64,000 nucleotides of DNA from Parapristionchus giblindavisi (taxonomy: Eukaryota > Nematoda > Chromadorea > Rhabditida > Diplogasteridae). The DNA lies in the NCBI GenBank assembly GCA_943737045.1, contig CALSFV010000050.1:248001-312000 (forward strand), in the 5' to 3' direction. Made by a program: the position numbers and the translations under genes. Under the pieces are notes generated by a model. The model saw nothing but the letters and a program-made list of their open reading frames with translations. It did not search any database and was not told the origin of the DNA. The number at the start of each line of letters is the position of its first letter. The first letter of the stretch is position 1. Positions 49,501-60,800 of this stretch are shown here, piece by piece.

Positions 49501-52393
49501 GCAAATATGAATGCTCGAAATCGGCTCTATAACTTTTTGAGATTAAGACTTATATTAAGCAACTTTTTACGGCGCATCTTTTGGTGCTAACGCCGCGCCT
49601 CTTGTCCCTCGGGATGATGACGAAATAGGCCTCGGAAGAAATCCGGAAAGTAGGTTTTTCGCAATTTTCACCCATTCAAAGTAATTTTCGCGTCCCGGCT
49701 CCTGAAAGTTAATTGAAGAACTCGCTGCGGCGCAACTTTTCGCTTTTGGACCCAACTCATTTCGTGCAATATGCGCGGAGCTGTGCGGTCGCGAATAATG
49801 GTCGATTTTAAACTTTTTCAAAAAACTCAAATTTCGCACCTTTTGTTTTTCTCCAAACTATGCTCATGTTGTAGCGCTTGAAAAACTGATTTAGAAAAAA
49901 CATGTCACTTCACCTCCGCACGACCTCTTTGTACCGCGAAAAATCGCCGAAAAGGTGCGAAAACACGATTTAGCCAGTTTTCTTGGTTAAATTTATTTTT
50001 AAAATTGTTTTAGGCGTTTTGCATAGCAAAGAAAGTTGTAGCGCGACTCTTTGCGCGTTGATTGGTGTATAATATGACTATATTCAGAAATAAAATGAAC
50101 CCATGGCGTCGAGGTAAAGAGGTACTACTCTGAAAACACCGAGCGGGTTCGAACCCCGGTTCGATCCAAAACTTTTGCTGATTTTTCCTGACTAAAAGAA
50201 AGTGTTCTAGGGTAGTTTTTTGTGTTAAGAATGATGAAACAACTTGTTTTGAGTCATTCTGAGCAGGAAAACATGTCATACATGACTCTTAACTCTTACC
50301 TCGCTTCAATTGATATCTGTAGCGACATTCATTCAGGTCAACGAAATTTTTCGATAATATTGAGACAAACATTGATCCTAAAACATCCGCAAAATGTCGG
50401 AAAGCTTATGAACGAGTCCACAAATGTGTTTCGTGTCAAACAATATAGAAAATGGGGGGTTGGGGGGGTGTCCCCCCCAAACAATCAAAAGCTACCTACT
50501 TCCAAGTAATTTTGCTGTTCAAAATTCAAAGCAAATAGTTTTGTGTTGTCGTTTTTCATATATTTTTTTTCGAAAAATCGTCAAATAAGTCAGAAAACAA
50601 GAGAAAAGTGTCCTACTGGGCGACCAGAGCAGTCTATACGGAAGGGTGCGCAGCACCCTTCCCCGCTAGCGCAATGCTCCTCCCGCGCTTCAAGTATAAA
50701 ACGCTCGCAAGTAAAACAATTTATGGATCCCCCTAGCACTGCTAGTTGCTCTATTAAATAGGCGCTTCATGATCACTCACATCGTCGTGATGAATGTGTT
50801 AAAATCAATAATAATAGCAACTCTCACTTGACAGCCTCCTCGTACTTCTTCTGCCTGCTGATGTACTCTCCACTGTGCACCTCAATGTTCTCCAGATGAG
50901 TGACGTCGATGATGTTCTGGAATTAAATAATTATATAATATTAAAATATATTTTATTATAATTATATTTATTTGAGAATATTTGATGAGTTACCTAAATA
51001 GTTTGGATAAGTAATTATCGATATAGCTTGATGCGTTCATACTGATCAATAAAATGAAATAAATACAGTTATTTATTTAATATTAATTCCACTGTACATG
51101 TACAAGATGCATTTACTAACTATGCTATGACCTTCATTCGTCCACATAACAATAACACTTGAGTTTCGAATATTTACACTTGCTGTTTATTAGATTAGCA
51201 TCGTTTCTTCCAGTTTTTAAACCATTTTCGCGCTCGGTCAATCAATTTCCATTGACCAATAGATACGGCCAATCGATCGATTATCGGAAGGACGCACTGA
51301 TAAGAATAGTGGATTACGAATAATGAGTTATCGCTATAAAGTGGATCATACATTGCCATAGCCTCGCAGTGCGAGGATTGACCCACTATATAAGGCCCAT
51401 TTTAGGCCACTTGATAAAAAAGGAAGCTTTAAAAATACGATTTTAAGCGAAAATAACGAATTTTGTGAATCAACCCACCCTATTTCGAGAATTAACCCAC
51501 TATATAAAAATAGACGGCGAGGGTACCGAAAATGTATGAAAGTGGATATAACTATAGACCGGATTTCGAGCCAAGATTTAACAAAAATCGAAGAGCCTGA
51601 CCGGATTTTGAAGACCGATAACCTAGCTATTCGACATATGGATATAACGATGATTCATTTAACCAATCCCAATCCTGCCCAATCGAACCCTCCTTCAATA
51701 CATATGACTAAAGTATTCTATTTCTTATTGCTTCTCATGTCGATAAGTAAATATGGATAATTGACGGCTCTTCTCTTTCATTTATTCTTGCTTTAGCAAT
51801 ATTAGCTATGTATTCAAATGGCTTCCAGAAGAATACTTCGCTTTTATATAGTTCAAAAAAAAACAAATACAAATCACATACATGTTGTGTACTGTCGACA
51901 ATGGCATTCAGCGCCTCCTCTGCTTGCTCTTTCCTGGATCGCTGAGGCAGATCTGTGAAAATAAATCGAAATTCAGATTAATTAAATTAATTTATATTTT
52001 AAAAATCAATACTTTGTTGTGAATCATGGAGTGACGAGTGAGCAGGAGAATTCGACTCGCGAAGGTCGTTTGCGATGTCCCTACAACAACAGACATAATT
52101 GGTTAAAAATAATTGCCCATCAAACAGTCACTCTATTGAGCAGTAGTACACGAGCATGCCGAAACCATAGAAATATCAGGCGAAATTGCGAAATTATTGA
52201 CAAATGCGCCGGGAAAATAGATAGAATGGCAATAAAAGAAACAATACCTGAAGCTGTTTTCGTTGTTTCTGGGTCTCACGGCGCTCACTGGGTTATCGAG
52301 TCGATTGTACGGAATACGACTGTCGGTTTCGTCGTCTCCATCTCCACCACAGCAACAGCGAAACAGCCGTTCGAGCCCCGACATCTTAACCAT
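45790..52393 (-). CDS. LAMTOR1: LAMTOR1 (p18) homologue, Ragulator membrane anchor
   Basis: Seven exons (minus): 52248-52393, 52013-52080, 51882-51952, 50828-50916, 46971-47032, 46399-46484, 45790-45897; 630 nt, 209 aa, all phases agree. LAMTOR1 wraps the other Ragulator subunits and tethers Rag GTPases and mTORC1 to late endosomes and lysosomes. Visible family marks: a Cys cluster near the N-terminus (ERLFRCCCGG, residues 8-17), the helix RSRKEQAEEALNAIVDST followed by NIIDVTHLE and EYISRQKKYEE, and a C-terminal helix (STVEAAHASAARMSAAV). Human p18 begins Met-Gly-Cys-Cys and is myristoylated; here no Gly follows either Met (MVKMSG), so anchoring may depend on palmitoylation alone. The protein is longer than the 161-aa human one, mainly by exon 2. 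Intron 4 holds the tandem 1.63-kb repeats, intron 6 a minisatellite. Confidence 0.85.
45908..46160. repeat. 25-bp minisatellite, about 10 copies
   Basis: Units of GATTACGGTAATCAAGATCA plus five more bases, varying at a few positions (GAATACGG, ATCACGATAG). Lies in the last LAMTOR1 intron, starting 11 bp upstream of the last exon. Each unit contains the TACGGTA word. Confidence 0.95.
46500..46527. repeat. (ATT)n microsatellite
   Basis: About nine ATT triplets, 16 bp from the acceptor of LAMTOR1 exon 6. Confidence 0.9.
47491..50745. repeat. Two tandem copies of a 1.63-kb sequence
   Basis: Copy 1 is 47491-49124 (1634 bp) and copy 2 is 49125-50745 (1621 bp), head to tail. Each starts GTTAACCCCTATATAAA and ends GGATCCCCCTAGCACTGCTAG. 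Shared inner marks: ATCGAATGGCACTGGTCCCG, GAGCGGGTTCGAACCCCGG and a G-run/C-run hairpin (TTGGGGGGGTGTCCCCCCCA). No inverted ends and no convincing protein; frames of 73-130 aa are truncated or not shared in full. Origin unclear: a repeat dimer or a duplicated non-autonomous element. Confidence 0.9.
51362..51520. repeat. Family G repeat, inverted relative of 43690-43805
   Basis: GATTGACCCACTATATAAGG at the left and GAATTAACCCACTATATAAA at the right; a central ACGATTTTAAGCGAAAATAA is shared in inverse form. Confidence 0.65.
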
Positions 52394-53866
52394 GATGATA
52401 TCTTATCGGTTGCGATCAGTGGTTTGTCAACGACCGCCGGACACTAGGACCGATCAATCGGAAAGTGCGCACGCAGTGAATTGATAACAGTGACAAGAGC
52501 TACGAGCAGGGTCAGAGAAGTTGAGTGATAACAATGATAAGAAGAGCGAAATTGGAAAAATCAACAAGAACGATTCACTTTGACGATTTATGGTGAGGCG
52601 AAGGCGAGGTTTCCGAATAGGTGCTCAGGCAAAACCCGGACCTGGCTCTGGAAAATTTTGAAATGTTTTCTGAAAATTTCATTGAAGGCGAAATTAATGA
52701 ATTATTATCATCAAAATTTAAAGTAGATTATTTTTTAATAAAAATTATCTGGAAATTGAATATTTAAATACAGCTTTCACGGATCCTCACGCATTGTCCT
52801 CTAACAAGTGCCTCTTCAAAAGATTTTTCTGACTTTTAAAAATTCCAATTTTTAAAATTAATCATTATTCCTCTCTAGGAGATTACAATTTTCAGAAAGA
52901 ACCAAACAATGATTGTCTTATTTTTTATTAATCACCTTGTTTCGTAAATGACGAGTGACGAGGGATAGCAAGTTCAATGCAAATTCTTTCCGGGCAAAAA
53001 AACAGAAAAGTTCCGCCAGTGTTAACATTTTATGTGGGCTGCCATAAAAGATTCTTCTTTCTTTACTAATTCGTCCCTCATCTTCTTATGATCCATGCTT
53101 GTTATGAACCACATATTAGTTTAATAGGATATTGGCATTGATTATTAATTAAACTATAAAAGTTTGTAGTTTAATAAATTCAACTGATGATGAATATCGC
53201 CGAAACGTTTTGATAAATTAATACCTGTTTGGCAGCACCCAAAGATTCAATCCGATCGGAACTGTATTGATTTTTGTTTTATTGATTACTATTGATTGAT
53301 TATTTCAGCACATCAAATGCGAGCGTTGTCTATGTTGTTATCGTTATAATGTATGATCTATGGACATTTCCTTATCACTAAACTACAAACTACAATGCCC
53401 CCCTCTTCGACATCCCGGTTGCATGTTTACTCCACACATTTCTTGTTTTACTATGATCATTACTTCTCTAACTTTCTTTGTAACTTTCTTTATTATTCCT
53501 CGCTTCTTCATCTTTCGCGCTGCGTTCAATAGCTACGAAAAGAAATGAAAAACACTGAAAGCTCTCCTCCAGGGTTGGGGTATTTGCGAAAATCACAGCA
53601 ACTGCATTTGTTTCTTCAGAGATAAACGAAAAATTTTCCATTATCGTTTTTTAAACCTATTTTTCGACCGGTAGATCACCCTTTTCCGCCCAACCATGCT
53701 CTCCTTGTATTACAAACTCTCATCATTTTTCTTTTCGTTTCGTGATTTTCGAACACTTGATTATACAAATCTTGTGAAACAATTATGGATTGTATCTTCA
53801 ACGTTTTAAGACAGTGAAATGTCGTTTCATAATATATGAAGATACCATTTACTTAATATTTTATTA

Positions 53867-53987
53867 AAGGTACGACCGAGCTTTTTAAAACTCACCTTTT
53901 TTTTGGAAATACTCTCTCGCTTTCACTATATACGAGAGAGCATGTCCAGAGCGGAGAGTTAAATTAGCTTGGGTGTACATTTAAAAT
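53867..53987. repeat. MITE-A copy
   Basis: TTAAAGGTACGACCGAGC left and TTAGCTTGGGTGTACATTTAA right; inner CTCTCTCGCTTTC with GAGAGAGCATGTCCAGAGCG. Confidence 0.75.
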
Positions 53988-54239
53988 AAAGAATAAAGAC
54001 CATTCACTGTGGCTCGCTATTCCACCAAAGAACGCGCTCACCACGGCTTTTATATATCCAATTTCACTTTCAATCATCACCATTGAACTAGTTCCCACAC
54101 TGATAAATCACTCGCAATCAGCACATTTTCGACACAGTCTGAACACCCTTTAAAGACATAGCAGCAGAATTTGGAACATTATTAACCTCTTCCACCATTT
54201 TTCGGGTATAGTTATTTCAAGGGTGACTGTATACAGCCT

Positions 54240-54469
54240 GCACTGATGGCAAAATATCTCATATCTGCGCTATTGGTTTGGTAATGCGCGACAATCAGAT
54301 AAATTTCCCCACGTATGTTAGCTAACTTGTTAGCTCTTTTACTCCAGTTCTCGTTACTATATCTCGTGCATAGTGTCTTTTTGAGAGAGTTCGGAGTAAG
54401 CTAACCCATCTCATGATACTCCATTTAGAAAACCTATAACTAATTGTAACAAAATTTGCCTAGAGTGCA
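54240..54469. repeat. Foldback family F
   Basis: Ends TGCACTGATGGCAAA and TTTGCCTAGAGTGCA; contains GTCTTTTTGAGAGAGTT and GGAGTAAGCTAACC, shared with the copy at 60329-60566. Confidence 0.75.
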
Positions 54470-54870
54470 TGTCAGCAATGAACAAGAAAGATGCTTCTGA
54501 ATGAGTTTCACGCTTTAATTATAAACTCGGAGCATCCTGTCATTTTCGATAATATGTCTTCTATCGCTTCAATCCGAAACACACGTGTTATGATCAAAAC
54601 TTTGCAGAACGACACTAATAGATATTTGCAAAATGTCTCGTTGTTTTTTTTAAATTATATTTTTTTCGTTTTCCGAAATTCCGATTATCCAACCTTCTAC
54701 ACATTCTTGAAATTTTGCAATGGCTATTCTCATATCAATTTTTGCATTTATTAGTTTTTTTTCATTCTTATAAATCTCCCTTCATATTTTCATAAGATGC
54801 GATAAATATAATATTATTTTTACTCTCATTATCCTTATGAGAACTTTTCGCTACATATAGGTAGTTATCT

Positions 54871-54965
54871 GGTACTTATCAAGTACTTATCGGTACTTAT
54901 CGCTAATTATCCGGTACTTATCGGTTCTTAACCTTTTCTTATCGGTACTTATCTCACACTTATTG
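54871..54965. repeat. GGTACTTATC tandem repeat
   Basis: Roughly eight units of TCGGTACTTA or variants, ending 30 bp before the start codon region of the dehydrogenase gene. Confidence 0.75.
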
Positions 54966-54989
54966 ATACTTACTCATTCATTCATTTTC

Positions 54990-54996
54990 TATTCAG
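54990..54996 (+). promoter_or_regulatory. Likely spliced-leader acceptor
   Basis: TATTCAG ends at 54996, one base before the ATG at 54998. The paralogue at 63268 has the same arrangement (GATTCAG two bases before ATG). Confidence 0.5.
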
Positions 54997-54997
54997 A

Positions 54998-57443
54998 ATG
55001 ATAGTTCTTCTAATTCCACTATTCGTCTTGATCGTCCTTTTCTTCAAAATATCCGACTCTTCCATGAATCTCTTTTTCTGGATCAAAATTGGAAAGAAAA
55101 CTGAACGTGAGCCACAATTTTATACAATAAATTAATTTTACTGTCCGCTCTGGCAACATTCTCTTGCAGTCAAATAAATTACCTTTATCAAGCACAATAC
55201 CATTGAGGAAGGAATGGCAGTCACTAAATGACCGTTTAGCCTGGGCGTACTGGGGTACATTGTCTTAAACTTGCAAAAAAAAATCATACAATTTGTTCTA
55301 GAAGAGATAATCCTAAATACATATTATTTCCAGATGATCATTACAACGGCAAAGTAGTATGGTTGGTAGGCGGATCGTCCGGTATCGGAGAGGAACTCGC
55401 GCTCAGGTCTGATTTTCCATCTTTGGTCTTCAATTCTTCAACTAACTATTTTTCGGAATTTGATCTTTGATCTTTGAAATGTGAGTGAAATGTAACTTTC
55501 TTGACCTTGTGGAAGTGCGCGTACTTTGAGCAAATATTTTGAATGTGTGATCATTAATTCTTTCATCTTTCATCACTCTTTCACTTTAATTTATAAATCT
55601 AATGAACATCAGAAAGTATTTGATTTTTAAAGGAGCATCCGGGCTAATTTGAACTCTCCGCTCTACCATTGCTCTCTCGCTTTGTTTGTCTACGAGAGAA
55701 CGTTGTCAGAGCGGAGAGTTTGAAATTAGCTCCGGGTGTGCCCTTAAAGATCAAAGATCAATTGAGCTATCTTCAGACTTGCCTCCTTCGCTCCTCTTCT
55801 CATCTTATCCGCGAGAAGGAAGGACATGCTCGAGGAAGTTGCAATGAGATGCCAGAGTAAAAATATTTTTATGCAAATCTTTTAGAAAATCGCAGCAGCT
55901 GTATTTTTTTCAGAGATAAACGAAAAGTGCCAAGTACGAATTCTACCTCTTGATCTATTGGAATTCCATGCTCTTCCAGCAAAAGTAGCTGAAGCTGACC
56001 ACATGTTCGGAAAGAAGGTTGATCTTTGGTAGTTGATCTTTGATCTCTTGATCTTTCCAGGTTGACATAATCATCTTGAATGCGGGTAGATCACAGCGGG
56101 CTGAATGGACTGATATCGATCCATCGGTAGATATCGCGTGCTATGAAATTAACGCCCTTGGACCTACTCATCTGGCCAGATCCATGCTCAAGTATGATTT
56201 GCTTTTTTGGGATAGTGTGTGTGAAATCATGACAACATTAGCAGACATACCCCGAGCTAAATTTGAAACTCTCCGCTCTGTCAATGCTCTCTCGCTTTCT
56301 TTGTCTACGAAAGAGCGTAGCCAGAGCAGAGAATTTGAAATTTGCTCACCACGTGTCCTTAACATCTTCTCATCCTCATATCATCTTCTCATTTCAGACA
56401 CCGTGGTCTCCATCCTACATCGGAAAAGCGGGATCGCCTCCAGGTCGCTTTCCCAATCAATCAATAATTATCAACAAATCGATAATCATTAATCAATCGA
56501 TAATTGCAGTTTGTCGTCGTTTCAAGCGTTGCCGCGTTGCTTCCGGCGATCTTATCAGCTTCTTACGCGGCGAGTAAAGCAGCCCTAAACGTAAGCTATA
56601 CCGTAATCCGGTAATCGCTGTGAGACCTGAGAAAGTGTGAGAAAGTTGGTTTCAGCAATACTTCCGCTTGTTAGCAGTGGAGATGGGTGAGAAAGGAGTT
56701 GATGTATCGATCGTTTGTCCATCTCTAGTCTTTGCTCCGAACAACCCGCTGCATGCTTTCACTGAGACCAAAGATCAGGTATACGATTACTGTATTATTG
56801 ATTTATTAGTACCGTGGTCTTCGATAGATACTGTTATACCTACCAGGGCAAGACCGAGTTTATTTTACAACTTTGTTACTCTATGAACTGGCAGCGCTCT
56901 TTCGTAGTCAAAGAGTCAAAGAAAAAGAGCATTGCCAGAGCGGTGAGTTTCAAAAATTAGCTCAATTTGTGCATTGTGCCTTTTGTTAGTTCTTGTGATT
57001 GATCAAAACACTGATTAAAACAAATTCAGTCTAATGGTGAAATCCTCGAGAAGCCTACTAGATCGCATATGAATCCTGAGAGGGCTGCAGAATTGATATT
57101 ACTTGCCGGCGTTCATAAGGTATCTGAGATCAAAGATTGAAGATCAAAGATCAATTGTTTTACAATTTTGCTGAATTATAAATAATAAGTGTACTATTTA
57201 TTATAATGGGTGCCGATTGTTTTAGAAAAAATATGAACCAAAAATATCACTTTCGTCCAGATTCACGAATCAATAATCTCGGCATCTCCAGCGATCATAC
57301 TGCTAGTGTATCTCAACGCGATGTTCCCGGGAATAATCGCCAGGTTACTGTAGCGGTTGATTAATCGATAATTGATTTATTTCAGGGCAATCAATACAAT
57401 TGGTTCACAGAAATTGCGGAATATGAGAACCGGAAAGAAATGA
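54998..57443 (+). CDS. DHRS7: Short-chain dehydrogenase/reductase, DHRS7-like
   Basis: Eleven exons: 54998-55106, 55334-55406, 55777-55856, 55914-56017, 56061-56191, 56398-56443, 56510-56590, 56656-56778, 57030-57119, 57261-57343, 57386-57443; 978 nt, 325 aa. SDR enzymes carry out NAD(P)-dependent oxidation or reduction of carbonyl and alcohol groups; DHRS7 members act on steroids and retinoids in the ER membrane. Residues 1-17 form a membrane anchor (MIVLLIPLFVLIVLFF). The cofactor motif is GGSSGIG; then LSARR, LPLDL, LNAGRSQRA, the active-site Ser in VVVSSV and Tyr/Lys in YAASK, then CPSLVFAP. The RSQRA run after the NAG motif points to DHRS7. Exon 6 is short and ends in a weak donor (CAG|GTCGCT), so that join is least sure. 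Introns carry three MITE-A copies. A paralogue lies at 63268. Confidence 0.88.
55628..55748. repeat. MITE-A copy, well preserved
   Basis: TTAAAGGAGCATCCGGGCTA left, GCTCCGGGTGTGCCCTTAAA right; inner CTCTCTCGCTTTGTTTGTC. Ends 28 bp before exon 3 of the dehydrogenase gene. Confidence 0.85.
56246..56363. repeat. MITE-A copy
   Basis: ACATACCCCGAGCTAAATTT left and GAAATTTGCTCACCACGTG right, in intron 5 of the dehydrogenase gene. Confidence 0.8.
56869..56983. repeat. MITE-A copy, decayed
   Basis: AACTGGCAGCGCTCTTTCGT faces AGAGCATTGCCAGAGCGG; right end AATTAGCTC. Intron 8 of the dehydrogenase gene. Confidence 0.65.
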
Positions 57444-57814
57444 AAAATGAAAAATTTTCCCATTATCGAAGGACTGATCACTTTGTGCGATTGTTGTTGT
57501 ATTTACATTTAATGATATTAATAAAATTAATTAATCACATTAATAACGATGATATTAATAAAATTAATTAATCACATTAATAACAATTTATTAGTAATAA
57601 TAAGATTTGACTCTTATTGTTCTGTTGTCTGAAAATGATTACATTATAATGGTAATGCAAAACACTCTTCCACGTCTTTCATTCTCATTTTCTCATTCTC
57701 CATCCATTCATTCTTACCACTTATCATTTTCTCGTACGGTTCCTTCACTCGCATACGGTTCGTTCTCAACTTGCTCCCTTTGCAACACCCAACCTAGCTG
57801 TCTCTAGGTGCGAT

Positions 57815-60800
57815 ATGGCTACCAAAGCTGTTACTATGAACTCCAACAAGTACGGTAACTCACCATATACCTTAATATCGTAGCCTACCGTCTTTTTTGT
57901 CACTTTTGAGTCGGGCAAATTCAATGCTGGCCTTGCTTTTAAGAAGTTTGAAATGATAGGGTCAAGATAAAGTTAATCAATTGATCATTGTAGGAAGTCT
58001 GGAGGAGGTAATACTGATTCCAAGGAGAAGAGTTCGGGTAGTGCGAAGAAGGTACCGGCTAAGGGATTCAAGCCGATATCGGATCCATCCAAAGCCTACA
58101 AGAGTGACAAGAGCTCCAAGAGCTCCTCTAAGACTGGCCCTAAGAGCCAAAAGAGCTCTAAGGACTCCAAACGCTCTAAGAGCCTGATGAGTCCAAGGGT
58201 GAGTACGCGTTTTTTTCTATCTAAAATTGATACATTTACTTTCTTTATCGAAAACTAAGCGGTCGCCGTATCGGTAGCGACATGGGATATTTCCTTGTTT
58301 CTTGCAATGTTAATAAAGCCCACTCTTCACAATTTCCCTCAACATAGTTCCATCTCAATTCGGGTCTTCCTCTTGATCGCTTGGGATCAAGAGAAAGACC
58401 CGAATTGATCGACTTGGTAGACCGAATTAGTTGAATTGGTCGAATTGGACTATCCCTCTAACTCACATTCGACCTATAACCTAATGTGAGATACAATGAA
58501 ATGATTTTCGAAATTCTTTTCTGATTATAATTTCAATTTATTTTTCCTATTTTCGTTCCAAAAATAAAGTGTGCGGTCGGAACGGAGTTAATTACTTGTA
58601 TTTAATGACATACGTATACTTTTTAGCCGGCTTCTGCGCTCAAGGATAAGAATTCCAAGGTGACCAAGAGCGCCACAAAGAGTTCCAAAGAAAAGAAATC
58701 TAACAGAGTGAGTAACGAAATGACCGTATCCAGGAAGCTTCGATTTGTCGACAAACATGGCGTCACTAGCGTTGGTGGTGTATTTTTGACGAAAGCCTCT
58801 GACCACCCTGGTGAAGTCACGTTTGCAGTCAAACGGTATACCAATACCAACGGCTTACCAACCGTTTGTTAGATATATTTTCCTTGCTTCCTTTTTTTCT
58901 TGACTTTTAAACACATCTCTGATCTTTGATCACAATCAGAGTCTCTCTGCGTCCAAGTCGGCCAAGTCTGACAAGTCTGGAAAGTCTGACAAGTCTGGAA
59001 AGTCTACCAAGTCTGGAAAGTCTACCAAGTCTGGAAAGTCTACCAAGTCTGGAAAGTCTACCAAGTCAGGAAAGTCCCGCAAGTCCGAGAAATCATCCAA
59101 GGTTGCCTTCGCAGTCCAACATGATCTACCGTAACCTCATCGTAATCCATTTCAGAAGAACGATATCATTCGTCTTACATGCGGTGAGGATGTCTACCAT
59201 GTCAGCTCTCGCCAATTCGCTGCCTGCTCTAGTCTCATCAAGAAGGTATACGGTATCCAGCTTTTCTCAAATCCGGGATATGGTACCACAAAACCATTGG
59301 TTGCAGGAAATGGCGCTGAATGCTCACGCTCGCTCTGTCGACCTCCGTCATTTCGACAAGGTGACCGTCCGTGTGCTCGCAGAGTTCATCGAGAGTAAGA
59401 AGGTATGACTAATCTCCGGCTCTGGTTAAATGAATTTACGGACTCCGTCATTTAGATCAAGACTGACATCTCCTATTATTCCCTCGCCGAACTCCTCAAG
59501 TTCGCCAGGGTCTTCGAGATGGAAAGTCTCCGTTCTCAACTGGAGAAGGTTCGTACTGTTTTCCGGCTACGGAAATTTCAAATCTGCTTATTCAGTTCAT
59601 CACGGCTATTGCAACCAACGACATCACGACTCTGCACCAGGTTTGCGGTGTGCATCTTGGTGCAATTTGGTAAATATCGCCTGCGATAGGTTTTGCTCAT
59701 CATCGGCGTCACTACCGTAACCCGTGATACGGAGAAGCACATCCTGGCAGTGGCTGCGAAGCAGTTCAACAAGCTGGCCAAGCTCGACACTTTCCAACGT
59801 CTTCCCTTCAACATCGCCATCGCGCTCTTTGCTAGGTTTTATCTTTGATCTTTGATCTTTAATCTTTTGATCTTTCTTTTTTTTCAGATGCGACCTTAAC
59901 GTCACTAGTGAGCTACAGGTGGTCGACGCTATGCTATTCTGGCTCGCTGGGCAGGTACCGTACCCTACCGTACTGTTAAAAATTTTGAAAAACTACCGTA
60001 CCTCTAAAACTACAGTATCTAAACAACCGTACTATGGTATTCTTTTCAGTCCAATCTCTCTATGGTCGTTCCATCTCTGTTCTATCTCGTCCGTCATGAC
60101 TTCATCCATCCCATCCAGAAGGCCTTCATCTACGAACGCGCCCGCGCCCTAAGATTCCCTGAAGATGTACGGTACACAATGCATTTTCCAACGCAGAAAG
60201 AGCGATCTTTGAAAACTTGAAAAAAAAAAAAAAAAAAGGAAAACAGCCAAAAAATCACGCGTAGCGTGTATATTTTTGCCACGCCATGACAGCTATTGAA
60301 AGGCCATGTAGTAAAATCGATTGGTAATTGCACTGACGGCAAACTGTCTCATATTTGAGACATAGGTTATCTAAGGTACGACAATTAGAGAAACGTTGTC
60401 TCATATGTGAGATAACTTAGTTAGCTTACTCCAGTCCCCGTTACAATCTCGAGCGAGAGAGTATTATTCAACGTGTCTTTTTGAGAGAGTTTGGAGTAAG
60501 CTAACCTTTCTCTATAGCTGAACAGTTAGACAACCTATATCTAAGAGAATTTGCCGTGAGTGTGCATAGTATTGATTAGTTTCTGGGGGATATGACTGTA
60601 TTCGACAAGCTTATAATAAAATCAATACTCTATAATCTGCGTTCAGGTTGTCAGCAATATCGAGAGATGTTTCTCGTGCTCTCATGGCTCTAGAATCTGC
60701 CTTCTCGGACAGCATAAGGAGGTACGAATCGCACCTTTTGATAAAATGTGTTCAAATAAAATATTAATAATTGTAAAATAAATACACTTTTTCAAGCGGC

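Larger units (their letters stand above)
52394..54997. other. Divergent intergenic region LAMTOR1 / DHRS7-like
   Basis: Both flanking genes read outward, so their promoters should lie here. I see one MITE-A copy (53867-53987), one family-F foldback (54240-54469) and GGTACTTATC repeats (54870-54965). No exon-like stretch is convincing. Confidence 0.6.

Noticed and set aside
47491..50745. Helitron reading of the tandem 1.63-kb copies
   Set aside because: The right end has CTAG after a small palindrome, but the left end lacks TC and no A|T insertion site is evident.
52019..52447. Plus-strand frame of 142 residues
   Set aside because: It lies antisense to LAMTOR1 exons 1 and 2, which have splice signals and family motifs on the other strand.
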